NCBI GenBank assembly: GCA_046330935.1
Contig: JAXLRU010000005.1
Coordinates: forward strand, 186,001-250,000
Direction of reading: 5' to 3'
Origin: JAXLRU01 sp046330935
Lineage (GTDB): Bacteria; Actinomycetota; Actinomycetes; Actinomycetales; Kineosporiaceae
Length of the DNA stretch: 64,000 nucleotides
Positions 8,926 to 16,951 of this stretch are shown in pieces. Made by a program: the position numbers and the translations under genes. Within the stretch, counting starts at the first letter, position 1, and every line of letters starts with the position of its first letter. The notes under the pieces were generated by a model that was not told where the DNA came from, did not search any database, and saw nothing but the letters and a program-made list of their open reading frames with translations.

Positions 8926-9873
8926 ATGGTCAAGCTGAAGAGCATCAGCACGAAGATGCTCGGCGTCTCCGCGATCGCCACGATCCTCGCCGTCGTCATC
9001 GGCGGCCTCGCGCACTACAACATCCACCGCGTGACGGACGCGGGCGACGACGTCGTGGCCCGCGCCACGCCGGCCATCGCGCTCGGGTCCACCCGGGTGT
9101 CCTGGGCACAGCTCGACGCGATCGTCCAGAACGGCCTCCACGCCGGGGTCGTCAGCGGCGTCGACGCGAGCTCCTCCGACCGCCGCGCCGCCGAGGTCCT
9201 CGACGGGCTGAAGGCCTACCTGGCCGCCAAGCCCGACCCCGAGCAGCGCCGCCTCGTGCAGGAGGTGGCCCTGCCCAGCGCCGAGAAGGCCATCAAGATC
9301 TGGCAGGAGGACCTCAAGCCCGAGCTGACCACGGTCACCGCGAACGGCGAGAAGGGCATCGGCTACCGCAACCAGGTGAGCAGCCCCTACCTCACGCCGG
9401 CCTACGACGTCACGGACACCCTGAACAAGGTGGCCGAACTCGACGACGCGGCGATCCGCGCCCGGATCGACGCCTCGGCCGACACCGCCAGCGCCGCCGT
9501 GGTGTCCATGTGGACGCTCGCCGGGCTCGGCGCCGCCCTCATCTTCGGCCTCGGCCTCCTGCTGGCCCGCACCATCGTCAAGCCGCTGCAGCGCACGGTG
9601 ACGGTGCTCGAGGCCGTGGCCGGCGGTGACCTGACGCCGCGGCTGGAGGTCACCCGCTCCGACGAGCTGGGCGCCATGGCCGCCGCGCTCAACACCACCC
9701 TCGGCACGGTCCATGACGTGATCTCGCAGCTGGAGGCCGACGCCGCCACGCTGCAGGAGACCGCGACGCTCGACTCCGCGGACACGGTCGCCGAGCTGGC
9801 CGAGATGGCCACCCGCCTCAACCTCATGATCAGCCTGTTCACCCTGGAGCGGCCGGCCGAGGCTTCCGCCTGA
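8926..9873 (+). CDS. Chemoreceptor-like membrane protein with sensor and HAMP but no signalling domain
   Basis: A 315-residue protein laid out like the front half of a methyl-accepting chemotaxis protein. A short basic N-terminus leads into membrane segment 1 (about 11-29), an extracytoplasmic four-helix-type sensor region (about 30-190), membrane segment 2 (about 191-213) and a HAMP domain (about 214-266, IVKPLQRTVTVLEAVAGGDL to MAAALNTTLG). The long methylated and CheA-binding coiled coil, usually some 250-300 residues, is absent. The last 30 residues (SADTVAELAEMATRLNLMI) look like the extreme C-terminus of actinobacterial chemoreceptors, which suggests an internal in-frame deletion. The ATG has GAGAGGT upstream, and a strong hairpin follows the stop. 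Confidence 0.78.
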   Translation: MVKLKSISTKMLGVSAIATILAVVIGGLAHYNIHRVTDAGDDVVARATPAIALGSTRVSWAQLDAIVQNGLHAGVVSGVDASSSDRRAAEVLDGLKAYLAAKPDPEQRRLVQEVALPSAEKAIKIWQEDLKPELTTVTANGEKGIGYRNQVSSPYLTPAYDVTDTLNKVAELDDAAIRARIDASADTASAAVVSMWTLAGLGAALIFGLGLLLARTIVKPLQRTVTVLEAVAGGDLTPRLEVTRSDELGAMAAALNTTLGTVHDVISQLEADAATLQETATLDSADTVAELAEMATRLNLMISLFTLERPAEASA

Positions 9874-9896
9874 CGCCGCCGTCCACGCCTGACCGA

Positions 9897-9927
9897 CCGC
9901 CCCCGCCGGGACTCCCGGCGGGGGCGG
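9897..9927 (+). terminator. GC-rich hairpin terminator
   Basis: A perfect 14-bp stem (CCGCCCCCGCCGGG with its complement) around a three-base loop, 24 bases after the stop of the HAMP protein gene. There is no T-run, as is usual for actinobacterial terminators. Confidence 0.65.
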
Positions 9928-9961
9928 CCGTCGTCGAGGCGTGCGCGCGCCGCGCGCCACC

Positions 9962-9967
9962 TAGGCT
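9962..9967 (+). promoter_or_regulatory. -10 element for leaderless RNB gene
   Basis: TAGGCT ends six bases before the GTG at 9974 and directly follows the terminator of the previous gene. The arrangement implies a leaderless transcript. Confidence 0.5.
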
Positions 9968-9973
9968 GGCGCG

Positions 9974-11499
9974 GTGGTCCTGCGCCGTCTCCGTGCCCCC
10001 GCCGATGCCTCCGGGGTTCCCGCCGCCCGCCTCACGGCGGCCTTCGCCGCCGTCCGGGCGGAGCTCGACGTGCCCGGCGCCTTCCCCGACGACGTCCTCG
10101 CCGACGCGCAACGCCTGCTGGCCGACCCGCCGGACGCCGACGTCGACCTGTCGGACGTCCCGTTCGTCACCGTGGACCCGCCCGGCGCGACCGACCTCGA
10201 CCAGGCGCTGCACCTGCGCAGCGACGGCGACGGCCTGCTCCTGCACTACGCGATCGCCGACGTGCCCGCCTGGGTCCGCGAGGGCGGCGTCCTCGCGGAG
10301 GAGACGTGGCGGCGCGCCGAGACCCTGTACGCCCCCGACGGCAAGGTCCCGCTGCACCCGCCGGTGATCAGCGACGGTGCGGCGTCGCTGCTGCCCGACG
10401 GACGGCGCACCGCGATCGTGTGGCGGATCCGGCTCGACGAGCGGGGGGAGCACGTCGACGTCGACGTCCGGCGGGCCTGGGTCGCCTCCCGCGCGCGGCT
10501 GGACTACGCGGCAGTCCAGGCACAGGCCGACGCCAGGCCACTCGCCGCGGCGCCCGCGCCCGACGCGCTCGACCTCACGCTCGGCGACGTCCTGCCCCCC
10601 AGCCTGCCCGATGCCGACGCCGACGGCCTCGTCGCCGAGCAGGCCGTGCTGCTGCGGGCCGCGGGCCTGTTGCGGCTGGCCGCCGAGCGCCGCCGGGGTG
10701 GCGCGTCGCTGCCCCTGCCCTCGCAGGAGGTGGCGACCGACGGCGGGCGGTACCGGCTCGTGCTGCGCGCGGGGCTGCCCGCGGAGGACTGGAACGCCCA
10801 GCTGTCCCTGCTGACCGGCATGGCCGCCGCGCAGCTCATGCTCGGCGCCGGGGTCGGGGTGCTGCGCACGCTGCCCTCCCCGGACCCCGAGCCCGTCGAG
10901 AGGTTCCGGCGTCAGGCCGAGGCGCTGGGCCGGACGTGGTCGCCCGAGCTGCCGTACGGGGCCTTCCTGCGCGGGCTCGACCTGGCCGTCGACGCCGACC
11001 TCGCGCTTCCTGCACGCGGCGGCCGCAGTTCTTCCGCGGCGCCGCCTACACGCCCTTCGACGGTGCGCAGCCCGACGTCCGCGTCCACGCCGCGGTCGCG
11101 GCCCCCTACGCCCACGTGACCGCGCCGCTGCGTCGCCTCGTCGACCGGTTCGGCCTCGCCGTGTCCGTGGCGGCTGCCGCCGGGCGCGAGGTGCCGGCCG
11201 ACATCCGTGCTGCGCTGCCCCGGCTGCCCGCGGCGATGGCCGCCGGGGACCGCCGCGCCTCGGCGCTGGAGCGCCGGTGCCTGGACGTCGTAGAGGCGGC
11301 GGTGCTGGAGGCCCACGTCGGCGGCGAGCCCCTGTCGGCGGTCGTCGTGGCCGCGGGGGGCAGCTCGTGCGAGCTGCAGCTCAGCGAGCCTGCGGTGCTC
11401 GTGCGCTGCCGGGCGCCGCTGCCGCTGGGGGAACGGGTGCGGGTGCGGGTCGCCGCCGCCGACGTCGCCACCGGCACCGTCGAGGTCGTCCCGGCCTGA
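9974..11499 (+). pseudogene. RNB-domain (RNase II family) ribonuclease, frameshifted
   Basis: An RNase II/RNase R-type 3'-5' exoribonuclease of the compact actinobacterial form. The frame from 9974 contains FVTVDPPGATDLDQALHL, the RNB metal site with its Asp cluster, YAIADVPAWV, LYAPDGKVPLHPP and ISDGAASLLPDG. Around 11005-11035 the coding sense moves to another frame, which continues FFRGAAYTPFDGAQPD, APYAHVTAPLRRLVDRF and a C-terminal OB-like segment to 11499. The family consensus there would read roughly 'ALLHAAAQFFRGAAY'. Two one-base insertions between 11007 and 11030 (in CTTCCTG and GCCGCAG) would restore that sense. The product as read lacks the end of the RNB domain. True decay and sequencing error cannot be separated here. 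Confidence 0.8.
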
Positions 11500-11533
11500 T
11501 CGGGCGCGGGCCGGACGCGCGTCGCGCACGTAC

Positions 11534-11539
11534 TAGGGT
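11534..11539 (+). promoter_or_regulatory. -10 element of rnpB
   Basis: TAGGGT ends seven bases before the predicted 5' end of the RNase P RNA, the right spacing for initiation at the first base of helix P1. Confidence 0.45.
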
Positions 11540-11546
11540 GGACGCC

Positions 11547-11936
11547 GGACGAGCCGGACGAGCGGTCGCGTCACCGGCGCCCGCGAGGGCGGCGGTGCCG
11601 AGGAAAGTCCGGACTCCACAGGGCAGGGTGGTGGGTAACGCCCACCCGGGGTGACCCGCGGGACAGTGCCACAGAGAACAGACCGCCCCCTGCGGCCGCG
11701 AGGCCGCGGCGGGGTAAGGGTGAAACGGTGGTGTAAGAGACCACCAGCGCGACGGGTGACCGCCGCGGCTCGGTAAACCCCACCCGGAGCAAGACCAGAC
11801 AGGCAGCGTTCGAGGGCGGCCCGCCCGAGCTGCCGGGTAGGTCGCTGGAGGGCGCCGGCAACGGCGTCCCGAGATGGATGGCCGCTGCGGCCGGTTCGCC
11901 GGTCGCACAGAATCCGGCTTACAGTCCGGCTCGTCC
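11547..11936 (+). ncRNA. rnpB: RNase P RNA (bacterial class A)
   Basis: The catalytic RNA of ribonuclease P, which trims tRNA 5' leaders. Ends were set by helix P1: GGACGAGCCGGAC at 11547-11559 pairs perfectly with 11924-11936. Conserved blocks appear in order: GAGGAAAGTCCGGACTCC near 11600, the ACAGAGAACAGACCG region, GGTGAAACGGTGGTGTAAGA, GGTAAACCCCACCCGGAGCA, the AGATGGATGGCC region, and CAGAATCCGGCTTACAG near the 3' end. The length of 390 nt is normal for actinobacteria. It stands alone between the RNB gene and a lower-GC patch. Confidence 0.95.
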
Positions 11937-11960
11937 CCTTGAAGTCGCGGACTTGCGAAG

Positions 11961-12509
11961 TCAAGAACTAAACGCCTCCGAGGCCCACAACTTGTCAGCA
12001 AGGTCCCACGGCAGTTCCCCATCGAGGGCCATGGACAGCAGAACACCAGCCCTCGCGTGGGCCTCGATGCGACGACCAAGATCTACTAGGTCTGCCGCGT
12101 CCGCACCCAACGTGGCCCTCGTCCCCGAACGGTGGTGTATCAGGAGGTATGGGGGCGGAGAGGGGTGGGCGTGCCCTAGCTGGCCCCTCGCATGCGCCAG
12201 CGCCTCGGGATTAGGTACGAGCTCCCCATGAACGCTGGCGTTCCGGCTCTCAGCAAGACTGGCGGCCCTCACCGCCCAAGCGGTGACGCGGCCGCCGTGA
12301 TCGGCGAGACCCGAGACTAGGGTGCCATCCCTCGTCAACAGGGCCCGCCGCCAAGCACCGGAGTCCTTGGAAGCTGTCGCCTTGTCCACGCTGGAGCCTG
12401 CCGAGATCGCTACAGCAATTGCCGCTGACTCCATCCATGTGGAGGCCAGGGCGACTAGACCGACCGCTGCAAGCACGTCCGAGCCAAAGTCCTCGAGTGC
12501 CACGAACAC
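11961..12509 (-). CDS. Hypothetical protein with an R-x4-H motif
   Basis: A 182-residue protein of unknown family. Base composition is clearly less GC-rich than the surroundings, with codons such as GTA, TCA and AGC used freely. The centre carries ESRNASVHGELV (Arg89, His94); an 'RNxxxHG' string in a helical context is the active-site signature of many HEPN-domain RNases, but the rest does not let me assign a HEPN family. A later helical part reads ADLVDLGRRIEAHARAG. I chose the GTG at 12509 because GGAGAGGAG lies seven bases upstream; a GTG at 12527 is the alternative. It points toward rnpB and ends 24 bases from it. Probably acquired DNA. Confidence 0.5.
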   Translation of the reverse strand: MFVALEDFGSDVLAAVGLVALASTWMESAAIAVAISAGSSVDKATASKDSGAWRRALLTRDGTLVSGLADHGGRVTAWAVRAASLAESRNASVHGELVPNPEALAHARGQLGHAHPSPPPYLLIHHRSGTRATLGADAADLVDLGRRIEAHARAGVLLSMALDGELPWDLADKLWASEAFSS

Positions 12510-13086
12510 GAGACGTCTCCTCTCCACCCTCGAGCCGCCCCGGCCTGTCCGAAGACTGCCTTGGTGAGTCCTCGGCCGCGTGCTGAAGGTCGTGCTGAGC
12601 GTAGTTGGCGGCTTCGCGGTGGGCGGGGGATGTCACCGCCGTGCTGTAGCTGCGGCAGTGGTTGGACCAGTGAACGCATTTCCGCGGGCGCCTACGCCGA
12701 CGGCCTCGACGTGCTTCCACGTCCCTCGCCGCTCAATCAGTTCGCTCTTGTAGGACCCGTTGGTCGCTTGGCGAGCGGCGATGCCGACCTCGGCGAGGCG
12801 GTGGCCGTTCTTCAACGCCGCGTGGTGGCTGCCGCAGTCGCAGCGAGCGGCCACGTCGGCGAGGTCCGCGGAGGCGCGGGTGCGGGTCCGGATCACTTGC
12901 TCCTACGCAGCCAGGACGACCTGGGTCGACATCGGCGCGTGCGCACCCCCAACCCAGGATCCCGCCCCGGCGATGCGCACGCCGGGTGACCCCTGTGCCC
13001 CATCCGGGTGGCGCCCGGTCGGTGCGGTTGCTCTGCGCAGCCGGATCGGGTTCCGTGGAGGGACACGACGAAGGGACGCCCACACC
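12510..13086. other. 577-base stretch without an intact gene
   Basis: Between the R-x4-H gene and the small protein at 13087 I see no convincing complete gene. The left part carries a decayed IS3-type transposase on the minus strand. The right part (about 12900-13086) is ordinary GC-rich spacer leading to the start of the next gene. The GC-poor patch ends near 12950. Confidence 0.55.
12570..12830 (-). mobile_element. Decayed IS3-family transposase C-terminus
   Basis: On the minus strand one frame reads QATNGSYKSELIERRGTWK and then HVEAV, matching the 'AxxNGLYKxELIxRxGPWxxVE' stretch before the last catalytic Glu of IS3-family transposases (DDE integrase core). A second frame continues CVHWSNHCRSYSTAVTSP and then AHREAANYAQHD, the counterpart of 'WVxWxNxxRLHSxxGxxPPAExExxYYAQ'. 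At least one frameshift separates the parts, upstream sequence does not match well, and no terminal inverted repeats were found. It is a fossil, recognised by eye. Confidence 0.55.
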
Positions 13087-13380
13087 ATGTCGACGACCGC
13101 CCAGCGCCGCGAGGCCGCCCGCGCCAACCAGCGGGCCGCCGCGTTCGTGAGGTTCCAGATGCTGGGCGACCACGAGGCGATGCACGTGGTGCTGCGCGAC
13201 GTCAGCAGCGACGGCACCGCGATGATCGGGTTCGTCACCGCCCTGGCCTCGCTGGCGGGTCAGGCCGCCACGGCGTCGATGACGCGCGAGGCGGCCCTCG
13301 CCCACTTCCAGGCCGTGGCGCAGAACAGCGCCATGCTCGAGTCCAGCGACGACATCGACCGCTTCTTCGACGGGTCCTGA
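13087..13380 (+). CDS. Small hypothetical protein
   Basis: A 97-residue soluble protein not assigned to a family. It begins with a charged helix (AQRREAARANQRAAAFVRF), continues with MLGDHEAMHVVLRDVSS and a hydrophobic helix (AMIGFVTALASLAGQAA, about 49-65), and ends in an acidic DDIDRFFDGS. Codon bias matches the genome, unlike the patch just upstream. The ATG at 13087 has AAGGGACG nine bases before it. A hairpin follows the stop, and ppgK converges from the other side. Confidence 0.65.
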   Translation: MSTTAQRREAARANQRAAAFVRFQMLGDHEAMHVVLRDVSSDGTAMIGFVTALASLAGQAATASMTREAALAHFQAVAQNSAMLESSDDIDRFFDGS

Positions 13381-13385
13381 CCCCC

Positions 13386-13414
13386 CGCCGGCGCCCCGCA
13401 CGCGGGGCCCGGCG
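13386..13414. terminator. Hairpin between convergent genes
   Basis: CGCCGGCGCCCCGC pairs with GCGGGGCCCGGCG with a single bulged base. It lies between the stops of the small protein gene and ppgK and may serve both. Confidence 0.45.
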
Positions 13415-13441
13415 TTGGAGGCCAGGCGTTCGGGGCTCGGC

Positions 13442-14218
13442 TCAGCCCAGCTCGGCGGCGAGCAGAGCCGCCCCGACGATCCCCGCGTCGTTCAGCAGTC
13501 CCGCGGGCACGATCGGCGCCTCCAGCTTCAGCAACGGCAGGAACTTCTCGGACTTCTTGCTCACGCCGCCGCCCACGACGATGAGGTCGGGCCACAGCAG
13601 CGCCTCGATCGCCGAGAAGTACTTCTGCAGGCGCTTGGCCCACTGCTCCCAGTTCAGGTCGTCGCGCTCCCGAGCGGAGTCGGCGGCCTTCTTCTCGTAG
13701 TCCTCGCCGCCGATCTCGAGGTGGCCGAGCTCGGTGTTGGGCACCAGGTGCCCGTCGACGATCAGGGCCGACCCGATGCCGGTGCCCAGCGTCGCCACGA
13801 ACACCGTGCCGCGCACGCCCTTCGCGGCCCCGTAGTGCGCCTCGGCGAGCCCCGCGGCGTCGGCGTCGTTGACCACGTGCACCGGGCGGCCCAGCCGGGC
13901 CGTCATCAGCGCGTCGACGTCGGTGCCGATCCAGGACTTGTCGACGTTGGCGGCCGTGCGCGCGACGCCGTGCTGGATCACCGCGGGGAACGTGACGCCG
14001 ATCGGCGAGGTGGGCGACTCGTCGGGGAACGCGGCGACGATCTGCGCGACGACCTCCGTGACCGCCTCGGGAGTGGCCGGCGACGGGGTGGGGATGCGCA
14101 GCCGGTCGGCGGCGAAGGCGCCCTCCACGAGGTCGACGGGGGCGCCCTTGATCCCGGAGCCGCCGATGTCGATGCCGAAGCCGCGGGTGGGGCGAGCGGG
14201 CGGGTGCGACGTGGTCAC
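13442..14218 (-). CDS. ppgK: Polyphosphate--glucose phosphotransferase (polyphosphate glucokinase)
   Basis: A 258-residue ROK-fold kinase that phosphorylates glucose with inorganic polyphosphate (often also ATP), feeding glucose 6-phosphate into glycolysis. The N-terminal phosphate-binding motif is GFGIDIGGSGIKGAPVDL. VVNDADAAGLAEAHYGA supplies the sugar-binding Asp, and LGTGIGSALIVDG is the second phosphate loop. ELGHLEIGGEDYEKKAA and the following Trp/Lys-rich segment are typical of PpgK rather than of ordinary ROK glucokinases. The length is the usual 250-270 residues. The GTG start at 14218 has AGGAGA upstream, and a TAGGCT -10 box lies at 14250-14255 on the same strand. Confidence 0.9.
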   Translation of the reverse strand: MTTSHPPARPTRGFGIDIGGSGIKGAPVDLVEGAFAADRLRIPTPSPATPEAVTEVVAQIVAAFPDESPTSPIGVTFPAVIQHGVARTAANVDKSWIGTDVDALMTARLGRPVHVVNDADAAGLAEAHYGAAKGVRGTVFVATLGTGIGSALIVDGHLVPNTELGHLEIGGEDYEKKAADSARERDDLNWEQWAKRLQKYFSAIEALLWPDLIVVGGGVSKKSEKFLPLLKLEAPIVPAGLLNDAGIVGAALLAAELG

Positions 14219-14314
14219 GCGCGATCTCCTGTCGTGGGTGGACCGCCCGAGCCTACGAGGACCGGGGCGGCGCGCACCGGCAGCGGGTGGGCGTGCCGGG
14301 CGGATCGGTGGGGA

Positions 14315-15214
14315 TCAGGGCAGGGTCAGGATCTCGGCGCCGGTCTGCGTGACGAGGATGGTGTGCTCGAACTGCGCGCTGCGGCGGCGGTCCTTGGTCA
14401 CCACCGTCCAGCCGTCCTCCCACATGTCCCACTCGTGCGTGCCCAGGGTGAGCATCGGCTCGATGGTGAAGGTCATGCCCGGCTCCATCACCGTGTCGTA
14501 CCCGGGTGCCGCGTCGTAGTGCGGCACGACCAGGCCGGAGTGGAAGGCCGTCCCGATGCCGTGCCCGGTGAACTCCCGGATCACCCCGTAGCCGAACCGC
14601 TTCGCATACGCCTGGATCACGCGCCCGATCACGTTGATCTGGCGCCCCGGCGCCACGGCCTTGATGCCGCGCATCATCGCCTGCTCGGTGCGTTCGACCA
14701 GCAGGCGGGACTCCTCGTCGACCTCCCCGACCAGGTACGTGGCGTCGGTGTCGCCGTGCACGCCGAGCCCGTCGCGGGTGAGGTAGGCGGTGATGTCGAT
14801 GTTGAGGATGTCTCCGTCGGCGAGCACGGTGGAGTCGGGGATGCCGTGGCAGACGACCTCGTTGACGCTGGTGCACAGGCTCTTGGGGAACCCGCGGTAG
14901 CCCAGCGTGGAGGGGTAGGCCCCATGGTCGAGCAGGTCCTCGTGGCCGATCCGGTCGAGCTCGTCGGTGGTGACGCCCGGGACGGCGTGGGCGGCCACCT
15001 CGGCCATCGCGCGGGCGGCCAGCCGACCCGCCTCGCGCATGAGGGCGATCGTCGCCTCGTCCTTCACCTCGGGCCCGTCGTAGCGGGCCGGTGCGGGGCG
15101 GTCGACGTACTCGGGGCGGGGGATCGAGGCCGGGACGGCGCGGCGAGGACTGACCGTGCCCGGCACCAGGGTGCCCACGGGAGCGGTCGACGGCGCGGGC
15201 GCGGAGGTCGGCAT
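14315..15214 (-). CDS. map: Methionine aminopeptidase, type I
   Basis: A 299-residue metallopeptidase that removes the initiator Met from new proteins. The creatinase/pita-bread domain is complete: ILNIDITAYL and GVHGDTDATY supply the two Asp ligands, FTGHGIGTAFH the His, EPMLTLG and QFEHTILVT the two Glu ligands. CTSVNEVVCHGIP is the substrate-binding His segment. An extra N-terminus of about 45 residues with a Pro-rich linker (IPRPEYVDRPAPARY) is usual for the second, longer actinobacterial Map. The ATG at 15214 follows TAGAAT by six bases, indicating a leaderless mRNA. Confidence 0.93.
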   Translation of the reverse strand: MPTSAPAPSTAPVGTLVPGTVSPRRAVPASIPRPEYVDRPAPARYDGPEVKDEATIALMREAGRLAARAMAEVAAHAVPGVTTDELDRIGHEDLLDHGAYPSTLGYRGFPKSLCTSVNEVVCHGIPDSTVLADGDILNIDITAYLTRDGLGVHGDTDATYLVGEVDEESRLLVERTEQAMMRGIKAVAPGRQINVIGRVIQAYAKRFGYGVIREFTGHGIGTAFHSGLVVPHYDAAPGYDTVMEPGMTFTIEPMLTLGTHEWDMWEDGWTVVTKDRRRSAQFEHTILVTQTGAEILTLP

Positions 15215-15220
15215 GCGCCG

Positions 15221-15226
15221 ATTCTA
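15221..15226 (-). promoter_or_regulatory. -10 element for leaderless map
   Basis: TAGAAT on the minus strand is a strong TANNNT match and ends six bases before the ATG. Confidence 0.55.
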
Positions 15227-15293
15227 GGTTCGCCTCACCTGAGCGGTCCCCTCGAGGACGGCCCAGGCGAGGCGGACCTCGTGGACGGACCGG

Positions 15294-16847
15294 TCAGGGC
15301 ACGTCCCACGTCATGCTCGTGCCACCGGCGGACACCAGCACGTCGGTGGCCGACGCGCTGGTCGGTGCCGCCGGGTAGAACACCACCCGCGCCGCGGGGG
15401 AGGGGACCAAGCCGTACCGGTGCAGCATCAGCCGGACGGGACCCGGGGGCAGCCCGTGGAGGGTCGCCGAGGGGGAGGCGTCGCTGAGGTAGGTCGCCCG
15501 GAAGCCGTACTCCCTTCCCTGCGCGTCGACGGGCGTGAGGTCGTAGGAGTCGCCGGGCACGAGACCCCGCAGGGTGACGGTCAGCGGAGCCTCGGCGAGC
15601 ATCGTCACGTCCTGGACGGTCGTGGCCCCCCAGCGGACGCCGACCGCGGCGGCGTCCTTCTCGGCGGCCACGCCGCCGCTCCACGTGAAGGCCAGCGGCG
15701 GCGCGTCGGAGGTCACCAGCACCGGGCCGGAAGCGGCGGGCAGCTTGCCGAGAACGTAGCGGCCGTCCGCATCCGTGCGCGTCTGGTGCTCCGCCGCACC
15801 CACGTCCCCCTGCGTCCTCGCCAGGCTGCCGAACTGCACGCTCGCGCCGGCCACGGGACGGCCCTGCGGGTCCAGCACGCGGCCGGTGATCCGCCCCCAG
15901 GGGCGCAGGGCCGTCAGGGGCAGGGCCAGGGACTGCCCCGCCGTGAGGGTGACCCGGGTGGCGGCCTCCGCCCAGGCAGCCTGCGGGTACCAGAAGCTCG
16001 CAGGTGCCGGGTCCGTCACGTCCTCCCCCTGCAGGTGCACGCGCAGCGCCCCTGCGACGAGTCCGCGCACCTTCCAGCGCCCCGCGGCGTCGGAGCAGGT
16101 CGTCGGCGCGTCGGCCCACAGGTCCTGGCCGTCGTAGCGCACCTGCGGGCAGATGCCCGCCACGGGCTTGCCGTCGGCGCCGCGCACCGTGCCCGACAGC
16201 GTCGCCGTGGGCGCGGCACGCACCTCGACGGACACCTCCTCGGTGCCGCTGACGTCCACGCCGACCGGGGCGACGAACCACTTCGCGTTGCGGCTGCGCC
16301 CCGAGAGCGTGACCCGCCCGAGGGGCACGTCGCGGAACCGCGCCCAGCCGGTCGCGGTCGTGCACTGCCGTCTCGGGAGACCTTCCAGGCACACCCCGGA
16401 CAGCGGGGCGCCGGTGGGGGACGTGACGTGCACCGCGAGCCGGCCCGGCGTCGGGAAGGTGAACGGCAGCGGCGCCGAGGGAGCCCCCGCGGTGAGGTCG
16501 AGCACGGCGGCGAGCTTCTGCTCCGCGGTGCCGGGGTACCACAGGGTGCGTCCGGCCTGCGTGGCCCACACCTGGTAGCGGCCGGCGGGCGCCGCGAGCA
16601 TCCAGCGACCCTGGCCGTCGGTCGAGGCGGAGACCGCCTCTGCGCCGTCCGAGCCGACCGGGACCAGCCCGACCACGGCCGGGGCCGGCGCGCCGCTGGC
16701 GTAGCGCACCGTTCCCGACACGACCCTCAGGTCGTCGGCGTGGGCGGGCGACGCCGTGCCCCCGCCCACGACCGCCGCCACGACCATCGCGAGTCCCGCC
16801 CCGCGTGCCCGCCCGCGCAGCCGCGGACGTCCGTCTCCTGGTGTCAC
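15294..16847 (-). CDS. Secreted protein with carboxypeptidase-regulatory-like (Ig-like) repeats
   Basis: A 517-residue exported protein. Residues 1-37 form a signal peptide: an Arg-rich start, the hydrophobic GLAMVVAAVVGGG and an AHA cleavage site. The mature part is a chain of four to five beta-sandwich units of the CarboxypepD_reg/SpaA type, each marked by an opening such as VSGTVRYASG, LSGTVRGADGKPVAG or ITGRVLDPQGRPVAG and by an 'xGRW' or 'DGRYVLGKL' strand. No enzyme motif or cell-wall anchor was found. The GTG at 16847 has GAGGAGGGTGAC just before it. It is a tandem paralog of the gene at 16952. Confidence 0.75.
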   Translation of the reverse strand: MTPGDGRPRLRGRARGAGLAMVVAAVVGGGTASPAHADDLRVVSGTVRYASGAPAPAVVGLVPVGSDGAEAVSASTDGQGRWMLAAPAGRYQVWATQAGRTLWYPGTAEQKLAAVLDLTAGAPSAPLPFTFPTPGRLAVHVTSPTGAPLSGVCLEGLPRRQCTTATGWARFRDVPLGRVTLSGRSRNAKWFVAPVGVDVSGTEEVSVEVRAAPTATLSGTVRGADGKPVAGICPQVRYDGQDLWADAPTTCSDAAGRWKVRGLVAGALRVHLQGEDVTDPAPASFWYPQAAWAEAATRVTLTAGQSLALPLTALRPWGRITGRVLDPQGRPVAGASVQFGSLARTQGDVGAAEHQTRTDADGRYVLGKLPAASGPVLVTSDAPPLAFTWSGGVAAEKDAAAVGVRWGATTVQDVTMLAEAPLTVTLRGLVPGDSYDLTPVDAQGREYGFRATYLSDASPSATLHGLPPGPVRLMLHRYGLVPSPAARVVFYPAAPTSASATDVLVSAGGTSMTWDVP

Positions 16848-16951
16848 GTCACCCTCCTCAGCGAAGGGCCCCGTGCCCACCCGCCCGGCGAGGGTAGTGC
16901 CGACCGGGGACACCGCCGTCACGACCCCTCCCGGAGGCGGTCAGGGGCGGC

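Noticed and set aside
11000..11040. Programmed ribosomal frameshifting in the RNB gene
   Set aside because: No slippery heptamer or downstream pseudoknot typical of programmed shifts was evident, and the family is normally encoded in one frame.
12733..13401. A 222-codon minus-strand frame opposite the small protein gene
   Set aside because: Low-complexity antisense sequence; the plus-strand gene at 13087 has a ribosome site and protein-like composition.
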